From: Candidatus Cloacimonadota bacterium
GTDB lineage: Bacteria > Muiribacteriota > UBA6191
DNA length: 64,000 bases
Assembly (NCBI GenBank): GCA_023954715.1
Contig: JAGSHD010000010.1
Coordinates: 62,001-126,000, forward strand
Direction: 5' to 3'
Shown here: positions 6,745 to 16,539 of the stretch, one piece after another
Layout of the letters: every line of letters begins with the position of its first letter
How positions within the stretch are numbered: the first letter of the stretch is position 1
Position numbers and translations under genes: made by a program
Notes under the pieces: model-generated
The model's database searches: none
Told to the model about the DNA's origin: nothing
The model's input: the letters and a program-made list of their open reading frames with translations, nothing else

Positions 6745-9435
6745 ATGAAAAATTCATTACAAAAACGCTTGATCATGTTCTTTTTTATATTTGGTTTATT
6801 ACCACTTGTAATCGGTTCATATTATGCAATTACAACCATTTACTCCACAATAACAAGTTTAACTCAAGCTCAATTTCATGAGATTTCTCAAGCCATTAGT
6901 GCTGATACACTATCACTTTTTTCCAAAAAACAAGAACAACTTAGATTAACAGCAGACTCTGGCTTCTTCAAACGACAAATGACCAAAGATGCTTATGTGG
7001 GAGCATTCCTTAACAACTATCTCACAGACACACTAAAAATCAATCCAGAGCTCGACGAAATCATCTGTTTAGCCAATCATTCAGGATCTTTAAAATACCT
7101 TGAAAGTACAAACCAACATCGACTAAAACTTAAAGTTCCAACTAATATTCAAAAAGAATATAATGAAAATATATTGTTTGCTAAAAACAAAGTACCTACC
7201 ATAAGTAAATCTAAACTAGACAACGAAGAAATTTTCTCCATTTTTGAGCCAGCCTACGACTCAGAAAGAAAACAACATGTTCTGCAAGGTGTAATTAAGC
7301 TAAAAACAATCCAAAATAATTTTCGAAATATTCGAATTGGGGGACTTAGTCAATCAAAAAACCAATTTATTTTAATTTTAGATACTAACGATAAATTAAT
7401 CTATTCGCCCAATTTCTTCGACCAAAATAGCAATCTCTCTTCTATAACTCTCCTAAAAGCCAACACTGATAAAAAGGCTGTTTATTTAGATTTTTTTGAA
7501 AAAAAGTATTTAGCATACCAATACATCATCAATAAGTTCGGCTGGAAAATCATAATCCTAAAAAACAGTGAACTTACTCTAAAGGCTCTTGATGAACTAT
7601 CAGATAAAACTCTATTTCTAACCGTGTTACTCTTGATTTCAATTAGTATTGTTTCTTTATTTATTTCTCGATCATTTTTTGCCCCACTAATTCGACTCAA
7701 AGATGTAGCATATAACTATTCTAATGGTAATTTTGATGTAAAATACATTTCAACAGGACAAGACGAGATTTCACAGCTAGCTCAATCGATGAAAATTATG
7801 GGTGACAAGCTACAAAGTTATACTCGCGACCTCGAAAAGACTGTAGACGAGCGTACAAAAGAACTTCGTGACAGCCTAGTAGAGGTAGAAAACGCGAAGG
7901 CTGAAGCCGATCGGTCCAACAAAATAAAATCTGACTTCTTAGGAGTTGTAAGCCATGAACTTCGAACCCCTCTCAATGGAATCACTGGATCCGCTGAACT
8001 TATAAATGACTTAACCTCAGATGACGAAGAAATTACGGAGTTAACAGATATTCTAAAAACTTCTGCCATTGATTTAACTACACTGGTAAATGGCCTACTT
8101 GAATATATTCAACTAGAAAAAAATAGAGTTACTTTAAACATAAAAGAATTCCATCTCGAAAATGAACTTGAAGAAGTAATAGAATCTCTTTTACCTAAAG
8201 CCAACAAGCTAAACACGAATGTTGTTTTAGATTATGACTTTGGTGTTCCATCCACCGTTATCGGAGATCCTGAAAGACTTCGGATTATCATGCAAAACCT
8301 AATAGACAATGCCATTAAGTTTAATCCCGGTGGTAACGTTTATATACATGTTATTAGTAATGATCTTGGAGACAATAGAGTAACATTAGACTTTTATGTA
8401 ACGGATACTGGCATAGGTATATGCAAGGATCAAATTGATTCAATATTGACTCTCTTTTATCAAGTTGACGGTACGCATACTAGAAGACATGGTGGAACAG
8501 GCTTAGGACTTAGCTTAGTAACTAGTTTACTGAACCTCATGAACAGTAAATTGAAAATAAGCTCTACTCCAAATCAAAGCACAACCTTTTCCTTTCAAAT
8601 TTCATTGCCTTACTGTGAAAACTATTTACCTTCTCCTAAAGAAGCAGATAAAGTTGATACAGTCGCAATATTTTCTGACGATACTAAAATTTGTAAAATT
8701 TTAATTAACAAGTTTTCTGACCATAGTATTCAAGCTTATACAATAAACCCTTCTATTAATGAAAATGGCCTCTTAGATTTAAGTAACATGGAAAACTACA
8801 ATCAACCCTTTTGCTTTCTTATCGATGAAACCTGTACACAAAACCATAAGAATATTTTAAGTAAGCTAAACCACATTGCAAAGCTCCATGCAATTCCAAA
8901 AGTCCTTATGAGCAGTAATATCAACGCAGAAAAAGGGTTGCTTGACCCCGATTATTCTCATGCTATTTATAAACCTATTTATAGCTCTAAAATTAAACAG
9001 CTAAGCGATACAATTTTACATGGTATACAGCATAACTCAAAATCCCATCTAGATTTGTATATAGACAAGAAGTTCTTGTTAGTTGAGGACAATCCTACAA
9101 ACCAAATTTATGCCAGGATCTTCTTGCAAAAACTCGGAGCCCAGGTAACCATCGCCAATCATGGGCAAGAAGCTATAGACATACTAGAAAGAGAGCAATT
9201 TGATTTAATATTGATGGATTGTTTAATGCCCGTCATGGATGGCTTTGAAGCCTGTAAAATTATAAGAGCAAATAACATTTTTAACAGAAACAATATCCAT
9301 ATACCAATTATAGCATTGACTGCCTTAGCTACAAAAAGTGATTTAGATCACTGCTTAGACTCGGGTATGAATGAAATTATTTTAAAACCTATTAATAGAA
9401 AAAAAGCTATAGAAGTTATTCAAAAATATCTATAA
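6745..9435 (+). CDS. Cache-HAMP hybrid sensor histidine kinase with receiver domain
   Basis: 896 residues. Membrane helix about 9-31, periplasmic Cache-like sensor about 35-285, second helix about 290-312, HAMP 312-365, short coiled coil, HisKA with SHELRTPLNG (phosphorylated H404), HATPase_c with an NAIKF N-box, DTGIGI and GGTGLGLSL boxes, then a degenerate receiver-like stretch about 635-760, and a complete receiver with LLVEDNPTNQ and phosphoacceptor D825 (LILMDCLMPVMDG) ending in LKPINRKKA. The architecture is that of BarA/ArcB-type kinases, without the Hpt domain. Start preceded by GAGAG. Its 3' end overlaps the convergent hybrid kinase by six bases. Ligand and phosphotransfer partner are unknown; the nearest stand-alone receiver is at 31.7 kb. 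Confidence 0.93.
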   Translation: MKNSLQKRLIMFFFIFGLLPLVIGSYYAITTIYSTITSLTQAQFHEISQAISADTLSLFSKKQEQLRLTADSGFFKRQMTKDAYVGAFLNNYLTDTLKINPELDEIICLANHSGSLKYLESTNQHRLKLKVPTNIQKEYNENILFAKNKVPTISKSKLDNEEIFSIFEPAYDSERKQHVLQGVIKLKTIQNNFRNIRIGGLSQSKNQFILILDTNDKLIYSPNFFDQNSNLSSITLLKANTDKKAVYLDFFEKKYLAYQYIINKFGWKIIILKNSELTLKALDELSDKTLFLTVLLLISISIVSLFISRSFFAPLIRLKDVAYNYSNGNFDVKYISTGQDEISQLAQSMKIMGDKLQSYTRDLEKTVDERTKELRDSLVEVENAKAEADRSNKIKSDFLGVVSHELRTPLNGITGSAELINDLTSDDEEITELTDILKTSAIDLTTLVNGLLEYIQLEKNRVTLNIKEFHLENELEEVIESLLPKANKLNTNVVLDYDFGVPSTVIGDPERLRIIMQNLIDNAIKFNPGGNVYIHVISNDLGDNRVTLDFYVTDTGIGICKDQIDSILTLFYQVDGTHTRRHGGTGLGLSLVTSLLNLMNSKLKISSTPNQSTTFSFQISLPYCENYLPSPKEADKVDTVAIFSDDTKICKILINKFSDHSIQAYTINPSINENGLLDLSNMENYNQPFCFLIDETCTQNHKNILSKLNHIAKLHAIPKVLMSSNINAEKGLLDPDYSHAIYKPIYSSKIKQLSDTILHGIQHNSKSHLDLYIDKKFLLVEDNPTNQIYARIFLQKLGAQVTIANHGQEAIDILEREQFDLILMDCLMPVMDGFEACKIIRANNIFNRNNIHIPIIALTALATKSDLDHCLDSGMNEIILKPINRKKAIEVIQKYL

Positions 9436-11784
9436 TAGATTAGCTACTGTTTCAAAACTAGTGGATTTATTGTGATAAATGATGGGTCTTAGTTTTTTAG
9501 CCTGTTCAAACAGAAAATAATCTTCTAAATAGTCTGTAGATACAATTACTTTAACAGATTCAAACTCCTCCTTGGAGGCTAGTAATGTTATAATTTCTAT
9601 ACCACTTACTAAATCTAAATCTAAGTCCAAAATCAAATAATCTGGTGTCGATTTTCGAATATGAGAACATCCCTCTAGGCCATTTAAAGCAAAATCTATT
9701 GTAGCATGCTCAAAGGATACCTGGATCTGCTTCACTTTTGACTTAATTGCGCTCATGTCCGAGTCAATGATTAAAAACTTTCCAGATTTCTTAATTTTAC
9801 AATCTTTGTTTGTATATTTGTTTAAGATGAACTGAACTCTTGCCATATCAAAAGGCTTAGTCACAAAATCATTCATTCCAGATTTTGCACTATACATTTT
9901 ATCTTGTTCAGTTTCATTCGCTGTCATAGCTATTATAGCAACGTCTTTGGCAACTAGTTTTTCTTTACGAATCATTGAAACCGTTTCATATCCATTCATG
10001 TTAGGAAGATTGCAATCCATAAATATTAAATCATAATCATTACTTGATTTCAGTTTTTCTATGGCCTCCTCTCCTGTAATTGCAAGATCCACAGTACAAG
10101 ATAGCTTATTCAAAACAAAACATATATACTTTTGATTTACTGGTGAATCCTCTACAACCAAGACTTTTGAAGATACAGCATAAGGGTCAACACTAGCTTT
10201 ATCATCAAAACCACCCCTCTTTAATACTCCAATTAGTTCGGAGTGGTCTAAAGGCAGTGTTAAAATTTGAATATCTAAAAATTGAGGGTCCAAAAGCATA
10301 GGATTAGAAATATCAATTAACAAAATCACATTATGTGATTTACTCTTTTCTTTACATAAGTCAAAATTATCAGAAAAAAATATTCCTGATTTATTAGACG
10401 ACAAAAAAGTCTCTTGATCCATTAAAATATTGTAAGACAAACCAAATTGATCCAAATAGGACGTGAAGATATCTAGCTGCATGCTATCTTCAATGAATAA
10501 TATTATATCTTCATATATGGAGTCATAACTTTGCTTCTTGCTATCATTATAAAGAAGCTCTAAGTCCATATAAAAAGTAGATCCCATACCCAACTCAGAC
10601 TCAACTCCTATATGGCCATTCATTAGCTCAACTAACTCCTGAGAAATACTCAAACCTAGTCCTGTCCCACCATAACTTCTTGATATAGAGTCTGATCCTT
10701 GCTGAAACTTGCCAAATATATCTTTAGTTTTTTCTTTTTCAATACCAATTCCTGTGTCAGCAACTTCAATTCTAAACTTTACACTTTTTGAGTTATTTTC
10801 CAATACTCTTGACTTGATATAAATATAACCATCTGAAGTAAATTTTAAAGCATTACCTACAAGGTTTATAAGAATTTGTTTAATTCTAGTCGGGTCCCCA
10901 ACCAAGCTATCCGGTATATTCAAATCTTGTTTGCAATATAGTGACAACCTCTTTTGGTGGCCTAGCACCGAATACATTTGAGCTACTTCCTCTAAAATTT
11001 TAGAAAGTGAAAAGTTGATAGATTCTAAGCATAAATTATTTGATTGAATTTTGGAGTAATCTAGCACATCATTAATCAACGCAAATAGAGAAGTTGCTGA
11101 AAGTTTTGCTAAGTCTATTGCAGTCTTTTGACCTTTATTCAGGTCACTGTTAGATAGCAACTCTAACATTCCTAGAATCCCACTAATTGGGGTTCTAATC
11201 TCGTGACTCATATTGGTAAAAAACTCCAAACGAGCTTCGCTGGAGCGTTGTAGCTGCTCAGTTCTTTGTTTGACTAAACTCTCTAAATCAATTAGTTTTA
11301 AACTAGCCTGTTGTTTTAAGTTCCATTTCTCAGTTAAACTAAATGCTAATTGTCTAATTTCAATATTATCAAAAGGTTTCTTTAAAAATAAGAGCTTATC
11401 TGTTCCACCTAATTGACTTATGATATCTTTCCATGAATAATCAGAGTAAGCAGAACATATTACTATTTCAAGATTAGGATCTGATTGCCACAAATGCTTT
11501 ACCGTTTCAATTCCACCCCATCCCGGTGGCATTCTCATATCCACAAAAGCCATGGCAAAAGGGCTGTTATCCGTGATAGATTGAATCACCATTCGATTTG
11601 CATCTTGACCTTGATACGCACTTTCCAATTCAAACTTCATGTTCAAATCGTTTTGTTTTTCACTTTCACCAAAAATAAAACTATCTAAATCATTGAATGC
11701 ATTTTTTTGTCGTCTACATAAAATTTTTCTAAAATCTTCATGAATAGACTCACTGTCGTCTACAACTAAAATTTTTCGATTCAT
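9430..11784 (-). CDS. cytoplasmic hybrid histidine kinase with N-terminal receiver and tandem C-terminal receivers
   Basis: 784 residues from the ATG at 11784; an in-frame TTG at 11823 would add 13. No membrane segment. Receiver 1 (1-150) has VVDDSES, phosphoacceptor D82 (AFVDMRMPPG) and KKPFD. HisKA carries SHEIRTPISG with H194; HATPase_c has NALKF, DTGIGI and GGTGLGLSI. Residues 425-525 look like a decayed receiver. Receiver 2 (about 538-655) has VVEDSPVNQ, D590 (LIFMDCNLPNMNG) and TKPFD. Receiver 3 (about 667-784) has IIDSDMS, D720 in LILDLDLD and K773, but lacks the usual TxxxP text. The N-terminal receiver suggests it is itself switched by an upstream kinase. A good sigma-70 promoter lies at 11915-11943, so it is transcribed separately from the kinase operon upstream. 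Confidence 0.92.
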   Translation of the reverse strand: MNRKILVVDDSESIHEDFRKILCRRQKNAFNDLDSFIFGESEKQNDLNMKFELESAYQGQDANRMVIQSITDNSPFAMAFVDMRMPPGWGGIETVKHLWQSDPNLEIVICSAYSDYSWKDIISQLGGTDKLLFLKKPFDNIEIRQLAFSLTEKWNLKQQASLKLIDLESLVKQRTEQLQRSSEARLEFFTNMSHEIRTPISGILGMLELLSNSDLNKGQKTAIDLAKLSATSLFALINDVLDYSKIQSNNLCLESINFSLSKILEEVAQMYSVLGHQKRLSLYCKQDLNIPDSLVGDPTRIKQILINLVGNALKFTSDGYIYIKSRVLENNSKSVKFRIEVADTGIGIEKEKTKDIFGKFQQGSDSISRSYGGTGLGLSISQELVELMNGHIGVESELGMGSTFYMDLELLYNDSKKQSYDSIYEDIILFIEDSMQLDIFTSYLDQFGLSYNILMDQETFLSSNKSGIFFSDNFDLCKEKSKSHNVILLIDISNPMLLDPQFLDIQILTLPLDHSELIGVLKRGGFDDKASVDPYAVSSKVLVVEDSPVNQKYICFVLNKLSCTVDLAITGEEAIEKLKSSNDYDLIFMDCNLPNMNGYETVSMIRKEKLVAKDVAIIAMTANETEQDKMYSAKSGMNDFVTKPFDMARVQFILNKYTNKDCKIKKSGKFLIIDSDMSAIKSKVKQIQVSFEHATIDFALNGLEGCSHIRKSTPDYLILDLDLDLVSGIEIITLLASKEEFESVKVIVSTDYLEDYFLFEQAKKLRPIIYHNKSTSFETVANLL

Positions 11785-11914
11785 AATACACTCAAAATTT
11801 ATAAATTGTTTTGCTTGTTTCAAGCAATATAGGCGGCCTGTATCTCAATTTAAGCAACTGGATCTTACATAATTTTTGCAGTTTAATTCCACAGTATCTC
11901 TCCAATAAACAGTT

Positions 11915-11943
11915 ATTATACAACAAAAATTAGCATTTACCAA
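11915..11943 (-). promoter_or_regulatory. sigma-70 promoter of the cytoplasmic hybrid kinase
   Basis: Read on the minus strand: TTGGTA (11943-11938), 17 bases, TATAAT (11920-11915). Perfect -10 and four of six -35 bases at ideal spacing. It lies directly after the stop of the upstream histidine kinase and about 130 bases before the ATG at 11784. Confidence 0.65.
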
Positions 11944-11946
11944 TTT

Positions 11947-14361
11947 TTATACTTTATTCTTTGGAAGAGTTAAATAAAATTCTGCGCCACAAGACAGTCC
12001 ATCAGAATGAGCACGTAAATCGCCTCCCATTTCTTGGGCTGCATTAGCTGAACTATGCAATCCAAAACCATGTCCTTCTTGTTTTGTTGTAAAGCCATAA
12101 GAAAATATTTTTAACAAAACATCCTCTGCAATACCTAGACCATTATCCTTTACACAAAGAGAAATAGAGTCTCCTTGATCTTCACAAGATATAGTAATAG
12201 TTGGCTTCGCTACCCGAGCTTCTTCTACTGAAAATTTTGCATTACTTAATAAGTTCACAACGATTTGAAGTAACAGATGCCTATCTAATGAAAGAGTCAC
12301 ATTGCTTTGAGCATGATTAATTAAGGTCACTTTACTCAATTGTACGGCATCAAAATTAAATGCGATAGCATCATTCACTAAATCCACGATTGAAAATTGC
12401 TCTTCTACCCCAAAAACCGTTTTTGTATACCTCTGCTGAACATTGACAATCTCTTTTATATGTTCAATTCCTTTTTCTAAAGAAATAACCTCTTCTTGAA
12501 GCTGTTGATTTTCTTGTGTCAAAACATCTCCTAATTGAGAAAGGTAAGAAATTAAAACCTTTCCCTTTTCATCTTGCGTTAAATAAAACTCCAAATTATC
12601 TATATTTTGTTCTAGAAGACTCATTACTTTAGTCAACCTAGAGCTATTAGAATATTCAACTTTATCTCTTAAAACAGAAATAGATACATTCACACTATTT
12701 AGGACATTTCCAACATTATGTAAAACACTAGACGCAATATCAGCTTTACCAGCCAATCGAGCTGCTTGAATCATTTGATCTTGCGCTTTACTCATTTCGA
12801 TTGTTGCCGTTTCGCTTAACTCCAAAGCATCTTTCATTTCTGATTGTGCTTTTTGTTTTTCTGTCTGATCTACTAAAACTAATAAATAAGTCTTTTCACT
12901 TTCAGCTTGCGATTGAACATGAACAGATGTAGCCGAAATATCATAACTTTGATGGGCAATTGAAATATTGCATTCTATTTGAATTTTCTCTTGATCTTCA
13001 ATTATTGAAGAGTCTAATAAAAGCTCTTTAGATACGCTCCAATCAATCAAGTCAAAAATATTGTTGTTTAGAACACCGTCTAAATCCACTTCTAGTAACT
13101 GCTGCGTAATTTTATTTGCAAAAAGAACTTGTCCTGATGAGTTAACTATAATAATCATGTTTTGTATTACATTTAAATGATTAATAAATGACTCTATCAA
13201 TCTATTGCCTCCTGCAATCAAATCAACGTAAGCTCCCCTGAATATCTTCTCATCACCACGATAGAAAAACTCTCCCCTCTCTGTGTGTTGCACTTGCTTA
13301 TCAAACTCCGTTACCGCTGAATTAATAATTTTAACTAACTGATCTATAGAGTGAGACATTACCCCAATCTCATCCATTCTATTGGCATTCACTAAAGATA
13401 CAGATAAATCACCCTCACTTACTTTTTCTAAGGAGGAACTTAATCGTATGACCGGATCCAATATCTCGTTTTTAATATAGTGGTTTAAGTATAGACCTCT
13501 AAGAGCTGATATAGCTCCACCAACCAGCATCAAAATCAAAAGTGCATTCCACTTTACTTTATCTAATATTAACTTCGCTTTAGTTAACTGATCTGTATTA
13601 TCTTTTTTAAAACGAATGATATCTTGGGTCAACTTTTGTGCTCTTGCATCAAGTAGTAATTTTAACTGTTCTAAAGTGATAACATATCGTAAAAAACCAA
13701 TAGGCTCATTTTTCAACTGTAAGCTTGTCAAGGTTTGCTCTTCTTGATTATATATTGGACTATAACAATCTAAAACATCAACATATGTTAATTTGTTGTC
13801 TATATTTAAGGTCAAACGCTTTCTTTCTATTGTGATTTTCTTTGATTTTAAAATTTCAATAACTTCAGGAGCATATTCTGATTGATTTTTTCCAATCCAC
13901 TTTTTCAAGTTAAAGTCATAACGCACTTCATCATTTATTGAAAATTCATTCGTTGCAGAAATATACTGCCAAGAACGTACTTCTCCATCCTCTAACACAA
14001 AAAAAGAAACCAATCCAATTTCGTTATCCGATTCATAGGTAATTTTTAAATACTCTCTCAAAGTTGTTAATGAATATTCCTCTAAATATGGAGTTAAAAC
14101 CAGTTGCCCTGTTTCTAATAAATTAAAACCTTTTTCTTTTAGCAACTTTAATCGAGACTTTTGATAGCTAGTCTGATCTTGTTTAGAGTCTTCAATCAAT
14201 TGCTTAACATGGTCATTCATTTGACTTTCTAGTAAGTCTTCTATAGAGCTGTTTAAGCCAGCAAAACATAAAATAGCTACTAGACTTAACAACGTAAAAG
14301 TAATCCAAAATCCAATTGCATTGGAAAGGCTTAGCTTTTTACTAATTGAAGTATCTTTCAT
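11947..14361 (-). CDS. membrane sensor histidine kinase, HAMP-PAS, H-N type
   Basis: 804 residues. Helix about 15-37, a 235-residue extracytoplasmic region rich in charged residues, second helix about 275-292, HAMP about 295-350, PAS about 395-500 (MIIIVNSSGQVLFANKI), then a dimerisation helix with SSVLHNVGNVLNSVN in which H548 is the likely phosphorylated residue; this HN sequence replaces the classic SHELRTP. A coiled coil separates it from HATPase_c with LSNAKFSV, DNGLGI and a GHGFGLH lid. No receiver domain. The start follows the stop of the binding-protein gene by one base, so the three genes 16068-11947 are cotranscribed. Inference: the two binding proteins present ligand to this kinase. 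The output partner is not encoded beside it. Confidence 0.9.
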   Translation of the reverse strand: MKDTSISKKLSLSNAIGFWITFTLLSLVAILCFAGLNSSIEDLLESQMNDHVKQLIEDSKQDQTSYQKSRLKLLKEKGFNLLETGQLVLTPYLEEYSLTTLREYLKITYESDNEIGLVSFFVLEDGEVRSWQYISATNEFSINDEVRYDFNLKKWIGKNQSEYAPEVIEILKSKKITIERKRLTLNIDNKLTYVDVLDCYSPIYNQEEQTLTSLQLKNEPIGFLRYVITLEQLKLLLDARAQKLTQDIIRFKKDNTDQLTKAKLILDKVKWNALLILMLVGGAISALRGLYLNHYIKNEILDPVIRLSSSLEKVSEGDLSVSLVNANRMDEIGVMSHSIDQLVKIINSAVTEFDKQVQHTERGEFFYRGDEKIFRGAYVDLIAGGNRLIESFINHLNVIQNMIIIVNSSGQVLFANKITQQLLEVDLDGVLNNNIFDLIDWSVSKELLLDSSIIEDQEKIQIECNISIAHQSYDISATSVHVQSQAESEKTYLLVLVDQTEKQKAQSEMKDALELSETATIEMSKAQDQMIQAARLAGKADIASSVLHNVGNVLNSVNVSISVLRDKVEYSNSSRLTKVMSLLEQNIDNLEFYLTQDEKGKVLISYLSQLGDVLTQENQQLQEEVISLEKGIEHIKEIVNVQQRYTKTVFGVEEQFSIVDLVNDAIAFNFDAVQLSKVTLINHAQSNVTLSLDRHLLLQIVVNLLSNAKFSVEEARVAKPTITISCEDQGDSISLCVKDNGLGIAEDVLLKIFSYGFTTKQEGHGFGLHSSANAAQEMGGDLRAHSDGLSCGAEFYLTLPKNKV

Positions 14362-14362
14362 C

Positions 14363-15334
14363 TTATCTTAAAACCTTAATTTGATTAAGACTTGAATGGT
14401 CCATGTCCATTTTCATCCAATTAATTTTTTTCATGTTTAAGGTCTTTTCCACAGATAGAATTTGCTCTATTTGTAAGTCTTGGATTTTTTCTTTCTCTTC
14501 TAAGATAGAGTAGATTAACTGACTCACTTGCTCACCTAGTTCAAGATGATCTGGTGAAGCTGCAAAAGTACAAAAATTAATTCCTATGCTGGTTAAAGAC
14601 TCTATTCCACATAAAAAGGGCTTCTTGATCGATCGTGATGCCGGAATCCAATCATTTAAAAAAGACTTTTGATTCAGCAAAACACTATCTGATAAAACTA
14701 AGATAGCATCAGAATTTGAACCAACAATTTTCTTTCTCAAGTTTCTCTTTAAAAACTTAATTATATAAGATAATGATTTTCCATTCTGTTCTACATTGAT
14801 TAGTTCTAAATTGATGCCTTCTGCTTGCAATAATAACTTTGCACGATTCGCTTCATTTGAAAATTTTGAAGGTCTATAGAAAACTTGGACCTTTTTTATA
14901 GGCTGCTTAACAAGCTTTCTAAAGCTTGTAATAATAGTAAATGGAGGAACTTCATAATTTACACCAGTAATATACTCTTCCTCCTTTAAAACATTATTTA
15001 TGTTTAAACCCATCAACGCCACTGCATTTAGTTTTGCAATTTTTGGATCTTTATGGAATTTAAGGCGTTTTCCATAATTAATAGCTTGATTATCCATTAA
15101 CACTAATAAATCAATTTTTTTACTAATAACTTTATCTACAAAGTTATTGTAATTATTAAAGTGTCTAATGATATATTCATGAACGTTAAAGTCATTTTGA
15201 ATTTCATTTTTAATCGAATCAAAAACTACTTTAAACTCTTTTCCTTTTCTTCTTGCAATTAAAATATTTTCCTTGGCATGAATATAATTCATCCACGATA
15301 ACAATAATAAGCAGATTAAGTATAGCCTAATCAT
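14363..15334 (-). CDS. exported ABC_sub_bind (TrpX-like) periplasmic binding protein
   Basis: 323 residues with signal peptide MIRLYLICLLLLSWMNYIHA. The body resembles the ABC_sub_bind family (PF04392): an N-terminal Rossmann lobe, the hinge-region text KKVQVFYRPSKFSNEANRAK with a following LLLQAEGINLELINV, then a second lobe with DAILVLSDSVLLNQ and the family-like KPFLCGIESLTSIG and YSILEEKEKIQDL near the end. Family members bind amino-acid-like ligands for transport. No permease or ATPase gene lies next to it; instead it overlaps the preceding binding-protein gene by four bases (ATGA) and precedes a histidine kinase by one. A sensing role is inferred. Family assignment is moderate. Confidence 0.72.
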   Translation of the reverse strand: MIRLYLICLLLLSWMNYIHAKENILIARRKGKEFKVVFDSIKNEIQNDFNVHEYIIRHFNNYNNFVDKVISKKIDLLVLMDNQAINYGKRLKFHKDPKIAKLNAVALMGLNINNVLKEEEYITGVNYEVPPFTIITSFRKLVKQPIKKVQVFYRPSKFSNEANRAKLLLQAEGINLELINVEQNGKSLSYIIKFLKRNLRKKIVGSNSDAILVLSDSVLLNQKSFLNDWIPASRSIKKPFLCGIESLTSIGINFCTFAASPDHLELGEQVSQLIYSILEEKEKIQDLQIEQILSVEKTLNMKKINWMKMDMDHSSLNQIKVLR

Positions 15335-16068
15335 TCCTGCTCCTTTGTAAGATCTTTTATAGAAGAAAAGCCCAATTGTTGGATTATTGACAAACTAGGT
15401 TTGTTTAAACTCTTATAAGAATTATTTATATGTATTCCTATGGAAGGATAATTTTCTTCAATCGACTCATCAACAACATAAATTGGTGAAGTATACTCAG
15501 AACGAATCTGATTTAAGTTTTCTGGTCGAATCATCAAAAATTGAGCATTATTAAACACTAAGCTCGGAAACAAATCTTCGATTTTACTAACCCGTTTTAC
15601 TTTCTTAAAATCTTGGTTATACAAAAGATACGATACATAAGACTTAGCATCATGTCTTTTTGTGCAGTCTAAAAGGGCTATGGCCCCATCCTTATAGTTT
15701 TTTTGAGTTAGAGTGCGAGAAATTGATATTACTTGAAACTTAAATGTACTTGTACCTTCTCTTTGAAAAGTAAACTTCTTCTTATAGGACTTATTAAAGT
15801 AAAAAAAGGATTCAGGAGCTATAACATAATCATATTTTCTAGCTTTACTGACTTTTAATAACTCTTTAAACTTAGAATGAGCTGTAATTCGAAATTTAGA
15901 ATAGGTAGAGTCCTTCTTAAGAATCTTCTTAATCTCTATATTAGACTGATCTGTGGGTAAATAGACTCCAATACTATCATTACCAAGATTATGGTATGAG
16001 ATTAAAGTAAAACAAAACAAATAAAGACTTACCTTTATAAAAGTATTTACTATGTAAGTCGTCTTCAT
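15331..16068 (-). CDS. exported PhnD-like periplasmic binding protein (divergent)
   Basis: About 245 residues from the ATG at 16068, which has GAGG upstream and gives a better signal peptide (MKTTYIVNTFIKVSLYLFCF); an ATG at 16086 would add six residues. The mature part has the feel of a phosphonate-type binding protein: a loop such as KARKYDYVIAPESFFYF matches the position where PhnD-like proteins say that a residue stretch is a place of ligand contact, and DGAIALLDC recalls the second-lobe strand. The match is weak by eye. First gene of the three-gene sensor operon, overlapping the next gene by four bases. Ligand unknown. Confidence 0.6.
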   Translation of the reverse strand: MKTTYIVNTFIKVSLYLFCFTLISYHNLGNDSIGVYLPTDQSNIEIKKILKKDSTYSKFRITAHSKFKELLKVSKARKYDYVIAPESFFYFNKSYKKKFTFQREGTSTFKFQVISISRTLTQKNYKDGAIALLDCTKRHDAKSYVSYLLYNQDFKKVKRVSKIEDLFPSLVFNNAQFLMIRPENLNQIRSEYTSPIYVVDESIEENYPSIGIHINNSYKSLNKPSLSIIQQLGFSSIKDLTKEQE

Positions 16069-16304
16069 TCTAAAAAGGGCCCTCATAAACGAAAAGTATT
16101 TAACTTGAAAATGCTAATTTTAAAAACTTAAAAAATAATATTAATCTTAATTGACTACTGATAGTTAAGTTTTTATAAAAAATCATTCTAACATAGGATT
16201 CTAAGAGAAGGCATTATATGAGGGAGGGTTTTTTCTATTTTAGAAAATCTGAAGGTTTTTGTTTTGGTCCATCATTTAAGTCAAAGTCAAATGGGCAAAA
16301 AAAA

Positions 16305-16380
16305 TGGCTCCCCGAGTAAGATTCGAACTTACGACAAATCGATTAACAGTCGATTGCTCTACCAGCTGAGCTATCAGGGA
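16305..16380 (-). tRNA. tRNA-Asn(GTT)
   Basis: 76 nt on the minus strand. The 7-bp acceptor stem TCCCTGA/TCGGGGA contains one G-U pair. The D arm is GCTC..GAGC. The anticodon stem ATCGA/TCGAT encloses the loop CTGTTAA with anticodon GTT. The T arm is GTAAG TTCGAAT CTTAC, the discriminator is G, and CCA is encoded. A possible promoter upstream has TTGCAT (plus-strand 16420-16425). Nearest neighbour is the htpG terminator region. Confidence 0.97.
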
Positions 16381-16469
16381 ACGCTTTGATGAGTTATATA
16401 TTATCAAATATTTTTTTAAATGCAAGCATTATTTTAAAATAAATTAAATTTAATTTAAAAAGTTAATTT

Positions 16470-16509
16470 TTTAAACAAAAAGGGACTACTTAATGGAAAG
16501 TAGTCCCTT
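16470..16509 (-). terminator. intrinsic terminator of htpG
   Basis: AAGGGACTACT (16480-16490) pairs perfectly with AGTAGTCCCTT (16499-16509) around an 8-base loop. Read on the minus strand the stem ends in CCCTTTTTG followed by TTTAAAAAATT. It lies 30 bases after the htpG stop. Confidence 0.88.
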
Positions 16510-16539
16510 GATAATTTTAACAGTTTTAAGTTTTAACCT

